A program made the position numbers and the translations under genes. Positions 9,066 through 19,926 of a DNA stretch of 64,000 nt are shown in pieces. The notes under the pieces were generated by a model. It ran no database searches. It saw only the letters and a list, made by a program, of their open reading frames with translations, and had not been told where the DNA came from. This DNA is from Betaproteobacteria bacterium (GTDB taxonomy: Bacteria > Pseudomonadota > Gammaproteobacteria > Burkholderiales > UBA6910). The first letter of the stretch is position 1; the number at the start of each line of letters is the position of its first letter. The stretch is taken from positions 1-64,000 of the forward strand of contig JACPEG010000030.1 of the NCBI GenBank assembly GCA_016183615.1. The letters run 5' to 3'.

Positions 9066-9362
9066 TCAGCCTGCCGGGAACAGTCCCCGGTACGGCACGC
9101 CCTGCCGCGGCGCTGCCATCATGGGAGCCACCGTGTCGCGCCACGCGGCGTAATGGGCGGTCAGCTTGTGGGCCGCCGCGTTTTCCGCCGACGAGTATGC
9201 CTCGTAAAGAACGAAGCGGGTCGGGTCATCGGCCGATTGCAGCACGTCGAAGCGCCGGTTGCCGGCCTCCCGCAGCGACGCCTCGTGGTTGGCGCGGGTC
9301 GCCGCGATGAAGCCCTCCACGCATTCCGGCTTGACCTGGACGTGAACGAGCGTGACCTGCAT
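9066..9362 (-). CDS. ABM-family antibiotic biosynthesis monooxygenase (YgiN/LsrG-like)
   Basis: A 98-residue small ferredoxin-like-fold protein. The pattern TLVHVQVKPECVEGFIAATRANHEASLREAG, then RFDVLQSADDPTRFVLYEAYSS and AAHKLTAHYAAWRD is typical of ABM-domain quinol monooxygenases and related isomerases, which act as dimers without cofactor. It is the first gene of a two-gene operon with the iron alcohol dehydrogenase, so the pair may handle a small quinone or aldehyde. That pairing is an inference from context only. Confidence 0.82.
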   Translation of the reverse strand: MQVTLVHVQVKPECVEGFIAATRANHEASLREAGNRRFDVLQSADDPTRFVLYEAYSSAENAAAHKLTAHYAAWRDTVAPMMAAPRQGVPYRGLFPAG

Positions 9363-9495
9363 GGCTTACCTCCCTGGACAGGCGCCTATTTTCCCGCGGG
9401 CGTCCCCGGGTCGGCAACCCAGCGGGCTTTTCCGGATACGGAGCCGAGTCCCAGCCGGCCGTTATCCGATATTGAAGCGGAGGATGCGGCACCCG

Positions 9496-9909
9496 CTAGT
9501 CAAGGACCCGCAGCCATGGCGACGGGCATTGCCTGACGTCGGGGAAGAACAGCCGGAAATCCGGGCAGAAAAACCGGATGCCGGGGCCATCCCGCGACAC
9601 GCCTCGCGGATGGATGCGGAAGGGCGGGGGAGACACGACGTCATGGCGGAACGCCGCCCCCGGGCGAATCGTGTCGTGCGGAGACAGGTGGACTCCCCGT
9701 GGCGGGGAATGGATCACGGCGGGCCCGGGGACCAACACGTACCCCGGGTGCGGACGGGGATGAAACTGCCCACGATGCCCTTGGTGCTGCGGGGTGGCGA
9801 TGGAAATGACGATCCGCACGCCGGCGTCCCGCCCGCCGGCCCAGACGTCGTCACCCCAGGCCCCGGCCGCCAAGGCCAGCGCAACCACCGGAAAAGCGAA
9901 GGTTTTCAT
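9496..9909 (-). CDS. Small secreted Pro/Arg/His-rich hypothetical protein
   Basis: A 137-residue protein that I do not recognise. The first 25 residues (MKTFAFPVVALALAAGAWG) form a signal peptide. The rest is rich in Pro, His, Arg and Phe with no repeated domain that I can name, for example RGQFHPRPHPGYVLVPGPAV. A near-ideal AGGAGG sits six bases before the ATG at 9909, which supports translation; a GTG two codons earlier overlaps that site and is unlikely to be the start. It lies alone between the ABM gene and the ACP-FAAL-PlsC gene, divergent from the latter. Confidence 0.55.
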   Translation of the reverse strand: MKTFAFPVVALALAAGAWGDDVWAGGRDAGVRIVISIATPQHQGHRGQFHPRPHPGYVLVPGPAVIHSPPRGVHLSPHDTIRPGAAFRHDVVSPPPFRIHPRGVSRDGPGIRFFCPDFRLFFPDVRQCPSPWLRVLD

Positions 9910-10132
9910 GTCCACCTCCTGGGCGCCCCGTCGGGCCCGTTCCCTTCCGGGGCATTGGGGCGATAATCCTTCGACCGGCCCGGGCGGGGGAAATTGCGCC
10001 CCGGCGGTAGAATGGACCCAACCGCGGCGTATTCGTCAATCCGGCGCAGGCCTGAACCCGGACTCCAACAAGCCAACGGACTACGGCCTGGTTGCGACTA
10101 CAGCGTACGTCGACGCGCCCGAGGAGACCCCC

Positions 10133-10207
10133 ATGCTCAAGCTCTACGGCTGTCCCAACACGCGCTCCTTCCGCGCCCTATGGGCCCTGGAGGAGGCCGG
10201 CGGGTGA
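10133..10207 (+). pseudogene. N-terminal relic of a glutathione S-transferase, now a 24-codon leader
   Basis: Twenty-four codons (MLKLYGCPNTRSFRALWALE then EAGG and stop) match the start of a bacterial glutathione S-transferase: beta strand 1, the Cys/Ser-x-x-Ser/Thr glutathione site loop and helix 1. The rest of the gene is gone. Its stop codon overlaps the GTG start of the next gene as GTGA, so ribosomes translating the relic (site GAGGAG before its ATG) could re-start on the large gene. I read it as a fossil end of a deletion that has become a translated leader; whether it is used is not shown. Confidence 0.55.
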
Positions 10208-13038
10208 GCGGGCGGATTACCGAGGGCATGCCGGTCCCGGAAACGGAGGCGGGCGCGGCCGGTGCGCTGCTGCACACGGTGAGCCGGCTTGCCGCCGAGC
10301 TGCATCCCCATCGGGCGGTCTCCGCGCCGGTCACGCTCGACAGCGCCCTGGAGCGGGATCTCGGGTTCGATAGCCTGGGGCGGGTGGAATTGCTGCTGCG
10401 CCTGGAGCGCGCCTTCGGGGTGAGCCTGCCGGAGCAGGCGCTGGTGAGCAGCGAAACTCCGCGCGATCTGCTGCGGGCGGTGCTCGCAGCGGTCGCGGCG
10501 CCGGGGCTGGCGGCGCCGCCGGAGATGAAGCACCTCGCTCCGGAGCGGGCCGAGGCGGCGCCGGTGCAGGCGGCCACGCTGGCGGAGGTGCTGGAGTGGC
10601 ATGCCGCCGCCCATCCCACTCGAGTCCACCTGGTGGTGGAAGGGACAAGGGGCGAGGAGCAGGAGATCGGCTACGGCACACTGCGGGAGCGGGCCCGGGC
10701 GGTGGCGGCGAGTCTGCAGGCGCGGGGCCTCGGGCCGGGCCAGACGGTGGCGATCATGCTGCCCACGGGCCCCGATTATTTCTACAGCTTCCTCGGGGTG
10801 CTGCTCGCCGGCGCAATCCCGGTGCCGATCTACCCGCCGGTGCGCCTCGGCCAGATGGAGGAGCACCTTGCCCGCCACGCGGCGATTCTGGCGAACGCGC
10901 TGGCGACGATGCTGATTGCGGTCCCCGAAGCGAAACCGCTGGCGGCGGGGCTGCGCTCCCGGGTGGGCGGGCTGCGCGAGATCGTCACGCCGGCGGAGCT
11001 CGCCGGGCCCGAGGCGGCGCCGGCGCGCCCCGCGATCGGCGCGAGCGACATCGCGCTGCTGCAATACACCTCCGGCAGCACCGGCAGCCCCAAGGGCGTG
11101 GTGCTCACCCACGCCAACCTGCTCGCCAACATCCGTGCCATGGGGCAGGCCGCGCAGGTGACGCCCGGGGACGTGTTCGTGAGCTGGCTGCCGCTTTACC
11201 ACGACATGGGCCTCATCTGCGCCTGGCTTACCAGCCTGCACTACGCCTGCCGCTTCGTCGTCATGTCGCCGCTCGCGTTCCTGGCGCGGCCGGCGCGCTG
11301 GCTGCGGGCGATCCACCGGCACCGGGGCACCATCTCCGGCGCGCCCAATTTTGCCTATGAGCTGTGCCTGCGCAAGATCGAGGACGCACAGCTCGCCGGA
11401 CTGGATCTCGGTTCCTGGCGCATCGCCTTCAACGGTGCCGAGCCGGTGAGCCCCGAGACCATCACCGGGTTTCAGGAACGCTTCGGGAAATACGGGCTGC
11501 GCCCGGAGGCCGTCGCCCCGGTGTACGGGCTCGCGGAATGCTGCGTGGGGCTTGCCTACACGCCGGGGCGCGGGCCGGTCATCGACCGCATCCGGCGCGC
11601 CGAATTCGTGACCTCCGGCCGCGCGCTGCCCGCCGCTGCCGAGGAGTCCGACGCCCTGCGCTTCGTGGGCTGCGGCCGGCCCCTGCCTGGCCACGAGATC
11701 CGCGTCGTCGATGGAACGGGCCACGAGGTCGGGGAGCGCCAGGAGGGGCGGCTCGAGTTCCGGGGGCCGTCGGCGACCAGCGGCTACTTCCGCAATCCTG
11801 AGGCGACCCGCAGGCTGTTCCGGGGCGATTGGCTTGACTCGGGAGACTACGCCTACACGGTCGCCGGCGAAATCTACGTGACCGGCCGCGCCAAGGACGT
11901 GATCATCCGCGCCGGGCGCAACGTCTATCCCCAGGAACTGGAGGAGGCGGTCGGCAATATCCCAGGCATCCGCCAGGGCAGCGTCGCGGTGTTCGGCTGC
12001 CCCGATCCCGCCGCCGGCACCGAGCGCCTGGTGGTGCTGGCGGAAACGCGGGAAGCCGCCCCCGCCGCGCTGGAGCGGCTGCGCGGCGCCATCGGCAACG
12101 CGACCGTGGATCTGCTGGGGGCGCCGCCCGATGACATCGTGCTTACCGCGGCCCACGCGGTGCTCAAGACCTCCAGCGGCAAGGTCCGGCGCGCGGCCAC
12201 CCGCGAGCTCTACTTGCGGGGATTCAGGGGTCGGTGGGCGCTGTGGCTCGAGGCGGCGCGCCTGGCCTGGCGCGAGGCGGCAGGGCGGCTTCGCCGCAGC
12301 TCGGCCGCCGCCTCCGGCTTGCTTTACGCCGCCTATGCCTGGACCCTGTTCTGGCTGCTGGCAACGCCCACCTGGACCATGGCGTCGCTCCTGCCGCGTC
12401 CGGCCTGGAGCTGGGCCGTGAGCCGAATCGGCGCGCGCCTGCTGGCTCGTGCCACGCGCACGCCATTTTTCGTGGAGGGTCTGGAGCATCTGCCCCAAGC
12501 GGCACCCTGCGTGCTGGTGGCGAACCACGCCAGCTATCTCGATGGCATCGTGCTGGTGGCCGCCCTGCCGCGGCGGGGATTCAGCTTCGTCGCCAAGCGG
12601 GAGCTGCGGGAGCGCCCGGTCTCCCGGGTCTATCTCGAGCACCTGGGCGCGGAGTTTGTCGAGCGCTTCGAGGCCCGGGAGGGCGCAGCCGACACGGCGC
12701 GCCTGGCCCAGGCGCTGCGCGGGGGGCGGTCCCTGATTTTTTTTGCCGAGGGCACCTTCGGCCGCGTGCCGGGGCTGGCGGCATTCCGCATGGGCGCGTT
12801 CGTGGCCGCCGCCCAGGCCGGGGTGCCGGCGCTGCCGGTCACCATCCGCGGCACCCGTCCCGTGCTGCGGGCCGGTCATTGGTTCCCGCGGCATGGCGCC
12901 ATCAGCGTCATCGTCGGCCGTCCCATCCTTCCGCAAGGGACCGACTGGACCGCCGCGGTGGGGCTGCGGGATGCGGTTCGCGCGGAGATCCTGCGCCGCT
13001 GCGGCGAGCCCGACCTGGCCGGGCCATCCGGAGGGTGA
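10204..13038 (+). CDS. ACP - fatty acyl-AMP ligase - PlsC acyltransferase fusion
   Basis: A 944-residue protein with three enzymes in one chain. Residues ~10-90 are an acyl-carrier domain with the phosphopantetheine Ser57 in GFDSLGR. Residues ~125-670 are an adenylating domain of the FAAL type: YTSGSTGSPKGVVLTHANLL, then LPLYHDMGLICAWL and SGAPNFAYELCLRKI. After a membrane-like helical stretch (~700-750), residues ~755-940 are a PlsC/LPLAT acyltransferase with NHASYLD (His775, Asp780) and FAEGTFGRVPGL. The likely reaction is activation of a free fatty acid as acyl-AMP, loading on the internal ACP and transfer to a lysophospholipid or similar acceptor. The start may be GTG 10204, overlapping the GST relic, or ATG 10228. 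Aas of E. coli joins related activities but in another order and without a FAAL domain. Confidence 0.85.
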   Translation: MSGRITEGMPVPETEAGAAGALLHTVSRLAAELHPHRAVSAPVTLDSALERDLGFDSLGRVELLLRLERAFGVSLPEQALVSSETPRDLLRAVLAAVAAPGLAAPPEMKHLAPERAEAAPVQAATLAEVLEWHAAAHPTRVHLVVEGTRGEEQEIGYGTLRERARAVAASLQARGLGPGQTVAIMLPTGPDYFYSFLGVLLAGAIPVPIYPPVRLGQMEEHLARHAAILANALATMLIAVPEAKPLAAGLRSRVGGLREIVTPAELAGPEAAPARPAIGASDIALLQYTSGSTGSPKGVVLTHANLLANIRAMGQAAQVTPGDVFVSWLPLYHDMGLICAWLTSLHYACRFVVMSPLAFLARPARWLRAIHRHRGTISGAPNFAYELCLRKIEDAQLAGLDLGSWRIAFNGAEPVSPETITGFQERFGKYGLRPEAVAPVYGLAECCVGLAYTPGRGPVIDRIRRAEFVTSGRALPAAAEESDALRFVGCGRPLPGHEIRVVDGTGHEVGERQEGRLEFRGPSATSGYFRNPEATRRLFRGDWLDSGDYAYTVAGEIYVTGRAKDVIIRAGRNVYPQELEEAVGNIPGIRQGSVAVFGCPDPAAGTERLVVLAETREAAPAALERLRGAIGNATVDLLGAPPDDIVLTAAHAVLKTSSGKVRRAATRELYLRGFRGRWALWLEAARLAWREAAGRLRRSSAAASGLLYAAYAWTLFWLLATPTWTMASLLPRPAWSWAVSRIGARLLARATRTPFFVEGLEHLPQAAPCVLVANHASYLDGIVLVAALPRRGFSFVAKRELRERPVSRVYLEHLGAEFVERFEAREGAADTARLAQALRGGRSLIFFAEGTFGRVPGLAAFRMGAFVAAAQAGVPALPVTIRGTRPVLRAGHWFPRHGAISVIVGRPILPQGTDWTAAVGLRDAVRAEILRRCGEPDLAGPSGG

Positions 13039-13080
13039 AGCTGTCGCCGCCCCATGCCGCGGGAGACGGTCGACCGGTGC

Positions 13081-13130
13081 GTAGGAGCGAATTCATTCGC
13101 GACCCCGGTCGGGGATAAATCCCCTCCTAC
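13081..13130. repeat. Palindromic repeat family B (single full unit)
   Basis: GTAGGAGCGAATTCATTCGC followed by GACCCCGGTCGGGGATAAATCCCCTCCTAC. The outer GTAGGAG/CTCCTAC arms pair and two inner palindromes are nested inside. Further copies are at 54496, 59181 and 61207. It lies between the convergent ACP-FAAL-PlsC and ureG genes and may act as an mRNA end. Confidence 0.85.
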
Positions 13131-13184
13131 AAACCCCTGCGCACCGCTCTTGAATCAGGGTGAAGCCGGCCGCACTCGCGGCGC

Positions 13185-13814
<630 letters not shown>

Positions 13815-13909
13815 CGATTCCTCCCGGAAATGCAGCCACCGGGAATCCGCAGAATGACCGGTCTAGCCATCGTTGCCCCGTGGTTCCCGTGCGTTTGGTG
13901 GCGAAGCGA

Positions 13910-14593
13910 TCATGAACGGAAGATGCGGCTGCCCTGGGTTTCGTGCAGGCAGCTCGCGATCGCCAGCCCCGGCGCGAAGCCTGCAATATCATCGTCGTCC
14001 ATGGTGAGCGCCGCCGCCGCGAGCCCGGGCAGCCCCGCCGCGAGCTCCTGCAGCATCGCCTGGCCCGCCGTCTGTCCGAGGGGCGCCGCCTTGAGGGCCG
14101 CGAGCACCTGGTTCTCCGCCCAGGCCCACAGGTAGCCGACGAGGGCGGCCTGCTGCGGCACGCCCCAGTCGCATGCCGCCAGGGCAAATGCCGCGGGAAA
14201 CGCGGGCGGCAGCGATTTCAGGGCGGCGATTCGGCGCGGCTCGACGCTTCCCAGCTGCTCCAGCAGGCGCGCCAGCGAAAAACCCATCTGCAGGGTCTCG
14301 GCGCGGAACTCGGCGGAGTCGCGGCTGGCGACGAAGAATTCGTTCCAGCGGCCCACCGCTTCGATGTCGCCGGCACGCCAGGCCCGATGCAGCCGCGCCA
14401 GCACCGGTGCCTCGCAGCGCGCCACACAGAATTCCAGATGATCGCCGATCCATCCGGCGATGGCCCCGCGTTCGGGCGGCAGGCCGGAGGCGAGCGCCCC
14501 CTCCAGTCCCTGGGAATAGCTGTAAGCCCCGACCGGGAGGCTGGGGCTCACGAGCTGCAGCAGGCGCAGCAGGGCGGAATCGGCGAGCGGCAT
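13910..14593 (-). CDS. ureF: Urease accessory protein UreF
   Basis: A 227-residue all-helical urease chaperone. It starts with LLRLLQLVSPSLPVGAYSYS and GLEGALASG, the conserved UreF entry, and has the PVLARLHRAWRAGD and RDSAEFRAETLQMG segments. UreF forms the UreD-UreF-UreG complex and gates GTP hydrolysis by UreG during nickel insertion. Its ATG overlaps the ureE stop by one base, which indicates coupled translation. Confidence 0.95.
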   Translation of the reverse strand: MPLADSALLRLLQLVSPSLPVGAYSYSQGLEGALASGLPPERGAIAGWIGDHLEFCVARCEAPVLARLHRAWRAGDIEAVGRWNEFFVASRDSAEFRAETLQMGFSLARLLEQLGSVEPRRIAALKSLPPAFPAAFALAACDWGVPQQAALVGYLWAWAENQVLAALKAAPLGQTAGQAMLQELAAGLPGLAAAALTMDDDDIAGFAPGLAIASCLHETQGSRIFRS

Positions 14594-15105
14594 CAGTCGT
14601 GACGATGCCCGGGTCCGGCGGCGCGATGAATCCGCGGGTGGTGGGCCGCGTCGTCGTGGTGATGGTGGCCGCCGCCGTAGGCGCCGGCCTCGGGCTGGAA
14701 CGGGGCCATCTCCCGTTCCACGTGGGCGCCTAGGCCCTCCAGCATGGCCTTCAGCACCGGATCCTCCAGGATGCGCAGGGTGTGGTGGCCCCCGGCTGCG
14801 CCCAGGAGCTGGACCGGGGTATGGCGATTCCCGAGATGGAAGGCGCAGCGCGCGAACTGGACAGCGTCATGGCACTCGACGCGGTAGACCTGTTCCGCCG
14901 CCGCCACCACCCTTACCACCCGGCCGTCTTCGCCGCGCAGGTGGTCGCCGTCGGCAAGGACCGTGCCCCGGGGCAGGAACAGCGCCACTTCCTCGCCGGA
15001 AGCGAGGCGCACGCGCAGGCGGCTGCGGCTGCGGCCGTCGTAGGGCAGCACCAGCGTGCCGTAGGGTGCGCCGGCAGGCGGGCAGCGCTCGCTCAGGGTC
15101 AGCAT
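14593..15105 (-). CDS. ureE: Urease nickel metallochaperone UreE
   Basis: A 170-residue nickel-binding chaperone. It has the UreE N-terminal peptide-binding domain (YDGRSRSRLRVRLASGEE, LPRGTVLADGDHL), the metal-binding domain with LGNRHTPVQ and a C-terminal His-rich tail (GGGHHHHDDAAHH, ending GHRHD) that stores extra nickel. It hands nickel to UreG. It lies one base after the ureC stop and overlaps ureF. Confidence 0.96.
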   Translation of the reverse strand: MLTLSERCPPAGAPYGTLVLPYDGRSRSRLRVRLASGEEVALFLPRGTVLADGDHLRGEDGRVVRVVAAAEQVYRVECHDAVQFARCAFHLGNRHTPVQLLGAAGGHHTLRILEDPVLKAMLEGLGAHVEREMAPFQPEAGAYGGGHHHHDDAAHHPRIHRAAGPGHRHD

Positions 15106-15106
15106 G

Positions 15107-16809
<1,703 letters not shown>

Positions 16810-16813
<4 letters not shown>

Positions 16814-17154
16814 TTCTTCCCCCGCTTCTTCGTCTTTGCCGCCTTGCCCCTAAGGGCGCCCATCACTTTCCCCTGGAAGCCGTAGACCCGGCGCGCCCCG
16901 GCCAGCACCACCAGTTCCACGGTACGGGTCTGCCCGGGCTCGAAACGCACCGCGGTGCCGGCGGCGATGTTGAGGCGGAAGCCGCGCGCGGCCTCGCGGT
17001 CGAATTCCAGCGCGCCGTTGGTTTCGTAAAAGTGGTAGTGGGAACCCACCTGGATCGGGCGGTCGCCCCGGTTCGCCACCCTGAGCGTGATGGTCTTGCG
17101 CCCCGCGTTGAGGGCAATCTCGCCGTCCTTCACCCTGACTTCGCCCGGGATCAT
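16810..17154 (-). CDS. ureB: Urease beta subunit
   Basis: A 114-residue structural subunit: [44 protein letters not shown] and the [21 protein letters not shown] strand set are standard UreB. It packs on UreC in the (UreABC)3 enzyme. The C-terminal tail is lysine-rich. It sits 8 bases after ureA and overlaps ureC by four bases. Confidence 0.96.
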
Positions 17155-17162
17155 CTCGCCTC

Positions 17163-17465
17163 CTATACGATGGGATGGTGCACGGTGACGAGCTTGGAAC
17201 CGTCGGGAAAGGTGGCTTCCACCTGGATCTCGGGGATCATCTCGGCGACGCCCTCCATGACCTCTTCGCGCTTGAGCAGCGTGGCGCCGTAACTCATGAG
17301 CTCGGCGACGCTCCTGCCGTCGCGGGCGCCTTCCATGATGGCGGCGCTGATCAGGGCGACCGCCTCCGGGTAGTTCAGCTTCAGGCCGCGGGCCCGGCGC
17401 CGCTCGGCGAGCAGCGCCGCGGTGAAGATGAGAAGCTTGTCCTTTTCCCTGGGGGTGAGTTCCAT
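17163..17465 (-). CDS. ureA: Urease gamma subunit
   Basis: Exactly 100 residues, the usual UreA length. [41 protein letters not shown] and VHHPIV at the C-terminus are family signatures. A longer in-frame opening towards 17777 is the shadow of ureD, so the start is the ATG at 17465. The gene begins 10 bases after the ureD stop. Confidence 0.97.
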   Translation of the reverse strand: MELTPREKDKLLIFTAALLAERRRARGLKLNYPEAVALISAAIMEGARDGRSVAELMSYGATLLKREEVMEGVAEMIPEIQVEATFPDGSKLVTVHHPIV

Positions 17466-17475
17466 CGGTTTCCCT

Positions 17476-18396
17476 TCATGTGCTCCAGATGCGCGGCGGC
17501 GTTGCCGGCCGTCCGGCGAGCCCGGGCCGCAACTCCACCCACAGGGCGGAAAAAAGCGCCCGGCAATGCTCGCCCGAGGTTCCGAGGTAGCGCGCCACAA
17601 ACACCTCGGGCAGCAGGCTGACCGCGGCGCGGCTCGCGCCTTCGCAGAAACGCGCCGCAATGGCGCGGCAGCGATCGAGCACCGCCGCGTCCGGCAGCCG
17701 GCCCGCCGCCACCAGCGTCCCGGCCACCGGCAGCCCCGCCAGCCCCAGCGCAGACCCGAACAGGCGATCCGCCGCATCGAGCCGGGAGCGCTCGTTCCAG
17801 ATCAGGCGGCCATCGGCGCGGATCGCGGTTACTTGGCGCAGGTGGCCGAGTCCGAAGCGCTCGCCGGAAGCAACGCGGCCGAAACAGCAGATTTCCCAGC
17901 CCAGGTAGCAGGACTCCTGCGCCAGCTCGATCTCGGTCTCGATCCGCGCCCGCGCGGCGTCGAACAGAATGGTCTCCTGGGGCAGCCACTCGAGCAGGCC
18001 GCCGGGGCCGAGCCGCAGGCGCACCCGCTGCGCCGCCTCGCGGCCGTTCGCCTTGTACCACTTGGCCGCGCCGGGCGTGGTCACCAGCATCCGGGCCCGC
18101 GCCTCCAGCGCGATATCGATGTCCAGCCGGTCGCCGCCGGCGATGCCCCCCGGCGGATGCACGACGATCACGTGGCACACCTCCGGGCCCTCCGGGTAGA
18201 GGGGTTTCTGCACCGCCAGCGGTCCTTCGTGGGCGCGGGCGACGAGAGCGCTGCGGCCGGCCCGCCGCGCGCAGGCCAGCGTCAGCCTGGCGTGCCAGGC
18301 CTGGGGCCCGGTTTCTGCCGCACGCGCGAGCGCGGCGCTCGATGAGTCCAACGGATACGGCTCCTGCGATTCCGGCCACGCCGGCCGGCGCGTCAA
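17476..18396 (-). CDS. ureD: Urease accessory protein UreD (UreH)
   Basis: A 306-residue chaperone that binds the urease apoenzyme and provides the tunnel for nickel from UreG. Conserved parts include [35 protein letters not shown] and [15 protein letters not shown]. The only start that keeps the full N-terminus is TTG at 18396, overlapping the urtE stop as TTGA, so translation is probably coupled to the transporter ATPase. It joins the transporter and urease halves of the operon. Confidence 0.92.
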   Translation of the reverse strand: MTRRPAWPESQEPYPLDSSSAALARAAETGPQAWHARLTLACARRAGRSALVARAHEGPLAVQKPLYPEGPEVCHVIVVHPPGGIAGGDRLDIDIALEARARMLVTTPGAAKWYKANGREAAQRVRLRLGPGGLLEWLPQETILFDAARARIETEIELAQESCYLGWEICCFGRVASGERFGLGHLRQVTAIRADGRLIWNERSRLDAADRLFGSALGLAGLPVAGTLVAAGRLPDAAVLDRCRAIAARFCEGASRAAVSLLPEVFVARYLGTSGEHCRALFSALWVELRPGLAGRPATPPRIWST

Positions 18397-19091
18397 ACGG
18401 CGAGGAAGCGCCGCACGTTGTCGCTGTCCATGCTGGCGCCCAATCCGCTCGCCACCACCTCGCCCCGCGACATCACCACGTAGCGGTCGGCGAGCGACCT
18501 GGCGAAATCATAATACTGCTCGACCAGCAGAATCGCCATATCGCCGCGGGCCAGGAGGCTGCGGATCGCGCGCTCGATGTCCTTGATGATGGAGGGCTGA
18601 ATGCCTTCCGTCGGCTCGTCGAGGATCAGCAGCCTGGGCTCCGAGACCAGCGCCCGCGCGATGGCGAGCTGCTGCTGCTGGCCCCCCGACAGGTCGCCGC
18701 CGCGGCGGCGCAGCATTTCCTTCAGCACCGGAAACATCTCGAACACGTAGCCCGGCACCGACCCGGCCAGAGCGCGCGGCTTGGCGGCCATCCCCATCAG
18801 CAGGTTCTCCTCGACCGTGAGCCGGGCGAAGATTTCGCGCCCCTGGGGCACGTAGCCCAGGCCCAGGGCCGCGCGCTGGCTGGGCGCGAGCCGCGCGATG
18901 TCGCGTCCGGCGAAGCCCACCCGGCCCCGGGCCACCGGCAGCAGGCCCATGATGCATTTGAGCAGCGTGCTCTTGCCCACCCCGTTGCGCCCGAGCAGCG
19001 CCGTGCACTTGCCGGCCGGGGCCTCGAAGGACACGTCGCGCAGGGTGTGGCTGCCGCCGTAGTACTGGTTGAGCTGCTCGACCGTCAGCAT
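18393..19091 (-). CDS. urtE: Urea ABC transporter ATP-binding protein UrtE
   Basis: A 232-residue ABC ATPase of the branched-chain amino acid/urea (LivF) type. Walker A GRNGVGKSTLLKCIMG, signature LSGGQQQQLAIARAL, and Walker B LLILDEPTEGIQPSI are intact. It powers urea import with UrtD. The specific link to urea comes from its place in urtABCDE and next to urease, since LivF-like ATPases are otherwise hard to tell apart. It overlaps ureD downstream. Confidence 0.94.
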   Translation of the reverse strand: MLTVEQLNQYYGGSHTLRDVSFEAPAGKCTALLGRNGVGKSTLLKCIMGLLPVARGRVGFAGRDIARLAPSQRAALGLGYVPQGREIFARLTVEENLLMGMAAKPRALAGSVPGYVFEMFPVLKEMLRRRGGDLSGGQQQQLAIARALVSEPRLLILDEPTEGIQPSIIKDIERAIRSLLARGDMAILLVEQYYDFARSLADRYVVMSRGEVVASGLGASMDSDNVRRFLAV

Positions 19092-19092
19092 A

Positions 19093-19926
19093 TTAGCGCC
19101 CGAGGTAGACCTCGATCACCCGCTCGTTGTTCTGAATCGCGGCCATGTCGCCCTCGGCGAGGACGCTGCCCTCGTGCAGCACCGTGACCTTGCGCGCGAT
19201 GCGGGCGACAAAATCCATGTCGTGCTCGACCACGATCACCGAGTGCCGGCCCGCGAGCTGCAGCAGGAGCTCGGCGGTGTGGTCGGTCTCTGCATCGGTC
19301 ATGCCGGCCACCGGCTCGTCGAGCAGCAGCAGCTTCGGCTCCTGGATCAGCAGCATGCCGATCTCCAGCCACTGCTTCTGCCCGTGGGACAGCAGGCCGG
19401 CCGGCCGGCCGGCCTGGTCGGTGAGCTGGATCGTCTCCAGCACCTCGGCGATCGCCTCGCGCTGGGCGGCGTTGAGCCGCGCCAACAGCGTGGGCCTCAC
19501 CCGCTTGTCGCATTTCAGGGCCAGCTCCAGGTTCTCGAACACCGTGTGGTTCTCGAACACCGTGGGCTTCTGGAACTTGCGCCCGATGCCGGCGTGGGCG
19601 ATCTCGGCCTCGGTCATGCGCGTAAGGTCCAGGCTCTGGCCGAAGAAGGCGCTGCCCGAGTCCGGGCGCGTCTTGCCGGTGATGACGTCCATCATGGTGG
19701 TCTTGCCGGCGCCGTTGGGCCCGATGATGCAGCGCAGCTCCCCGGCGCTGATGTCGAGGGAGAGCCGGTTCAGGGCCTTGAAGCCGTCGAAGCTCACCGT
19801 GATGTCCTCGAGGTAGAGGATGGCGCCGTGGGAGACGTCCACCTCGCCCGGGGCGAGCACGCGCCCGTAGCTCGCCAGGTCCTCCCAGCCGCCGCCCTGC
19901 GTGCGCTCTTCCACCAGTTCGCTCAT
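19093..19926 (-). CDS. urtD: Urea ABC transporter ATP-binding protein UrtD
   Basis: A 277-residue LivG-type ABC ATPase. An N-terminal extension of about 35 residues precedes the ATPase core with Walker A GPNGAGKTTMMDVITG and KPTVFENHTVFENLELALK, signature LSHGQKQWLEIGMLL (LSHGQ is the UrtD-typical variant of LSGGQ), and Walker B LLLLDEPVAGMTDAE. The start is ATG 19926, overlapping the urtC stop as ATGA. Confidence 0.94.
   Translation of the reverse strand: MSELVEERTQGGGWEDLASYGRVLAPGEVDVSHGAILYLEDITVSFDGFKALNRLSLDISAGELRCIIGPNGAGKTTMMDVITGKTRPDSGSAFFGQSLDLTRMTEAEIAHAGIGRKFQKPTVFENHTVFENLELALKCDKRVRPTLLARLNAAQREAIAEVLETIQLTDQAGRPAGLLSHGQKQWLEIGMLLIQEPKLLLLDEPVAGMTDAETDHTAELLLQLAGRHSVIVVEHDMDFVARIARKVTVLHEGSVLAEGDMAAIQNNERVIEVYLGR

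Noticed and set aside
10144-12936. A 930-codon open frame antisense to the ACP-FAAL-PlsC gene
   Set aside because: Composition is that of a GC-rich shadow frame (Arg, Gly, His, Pro-rich, no domain). The plus strand shows three complete enzyme domains.
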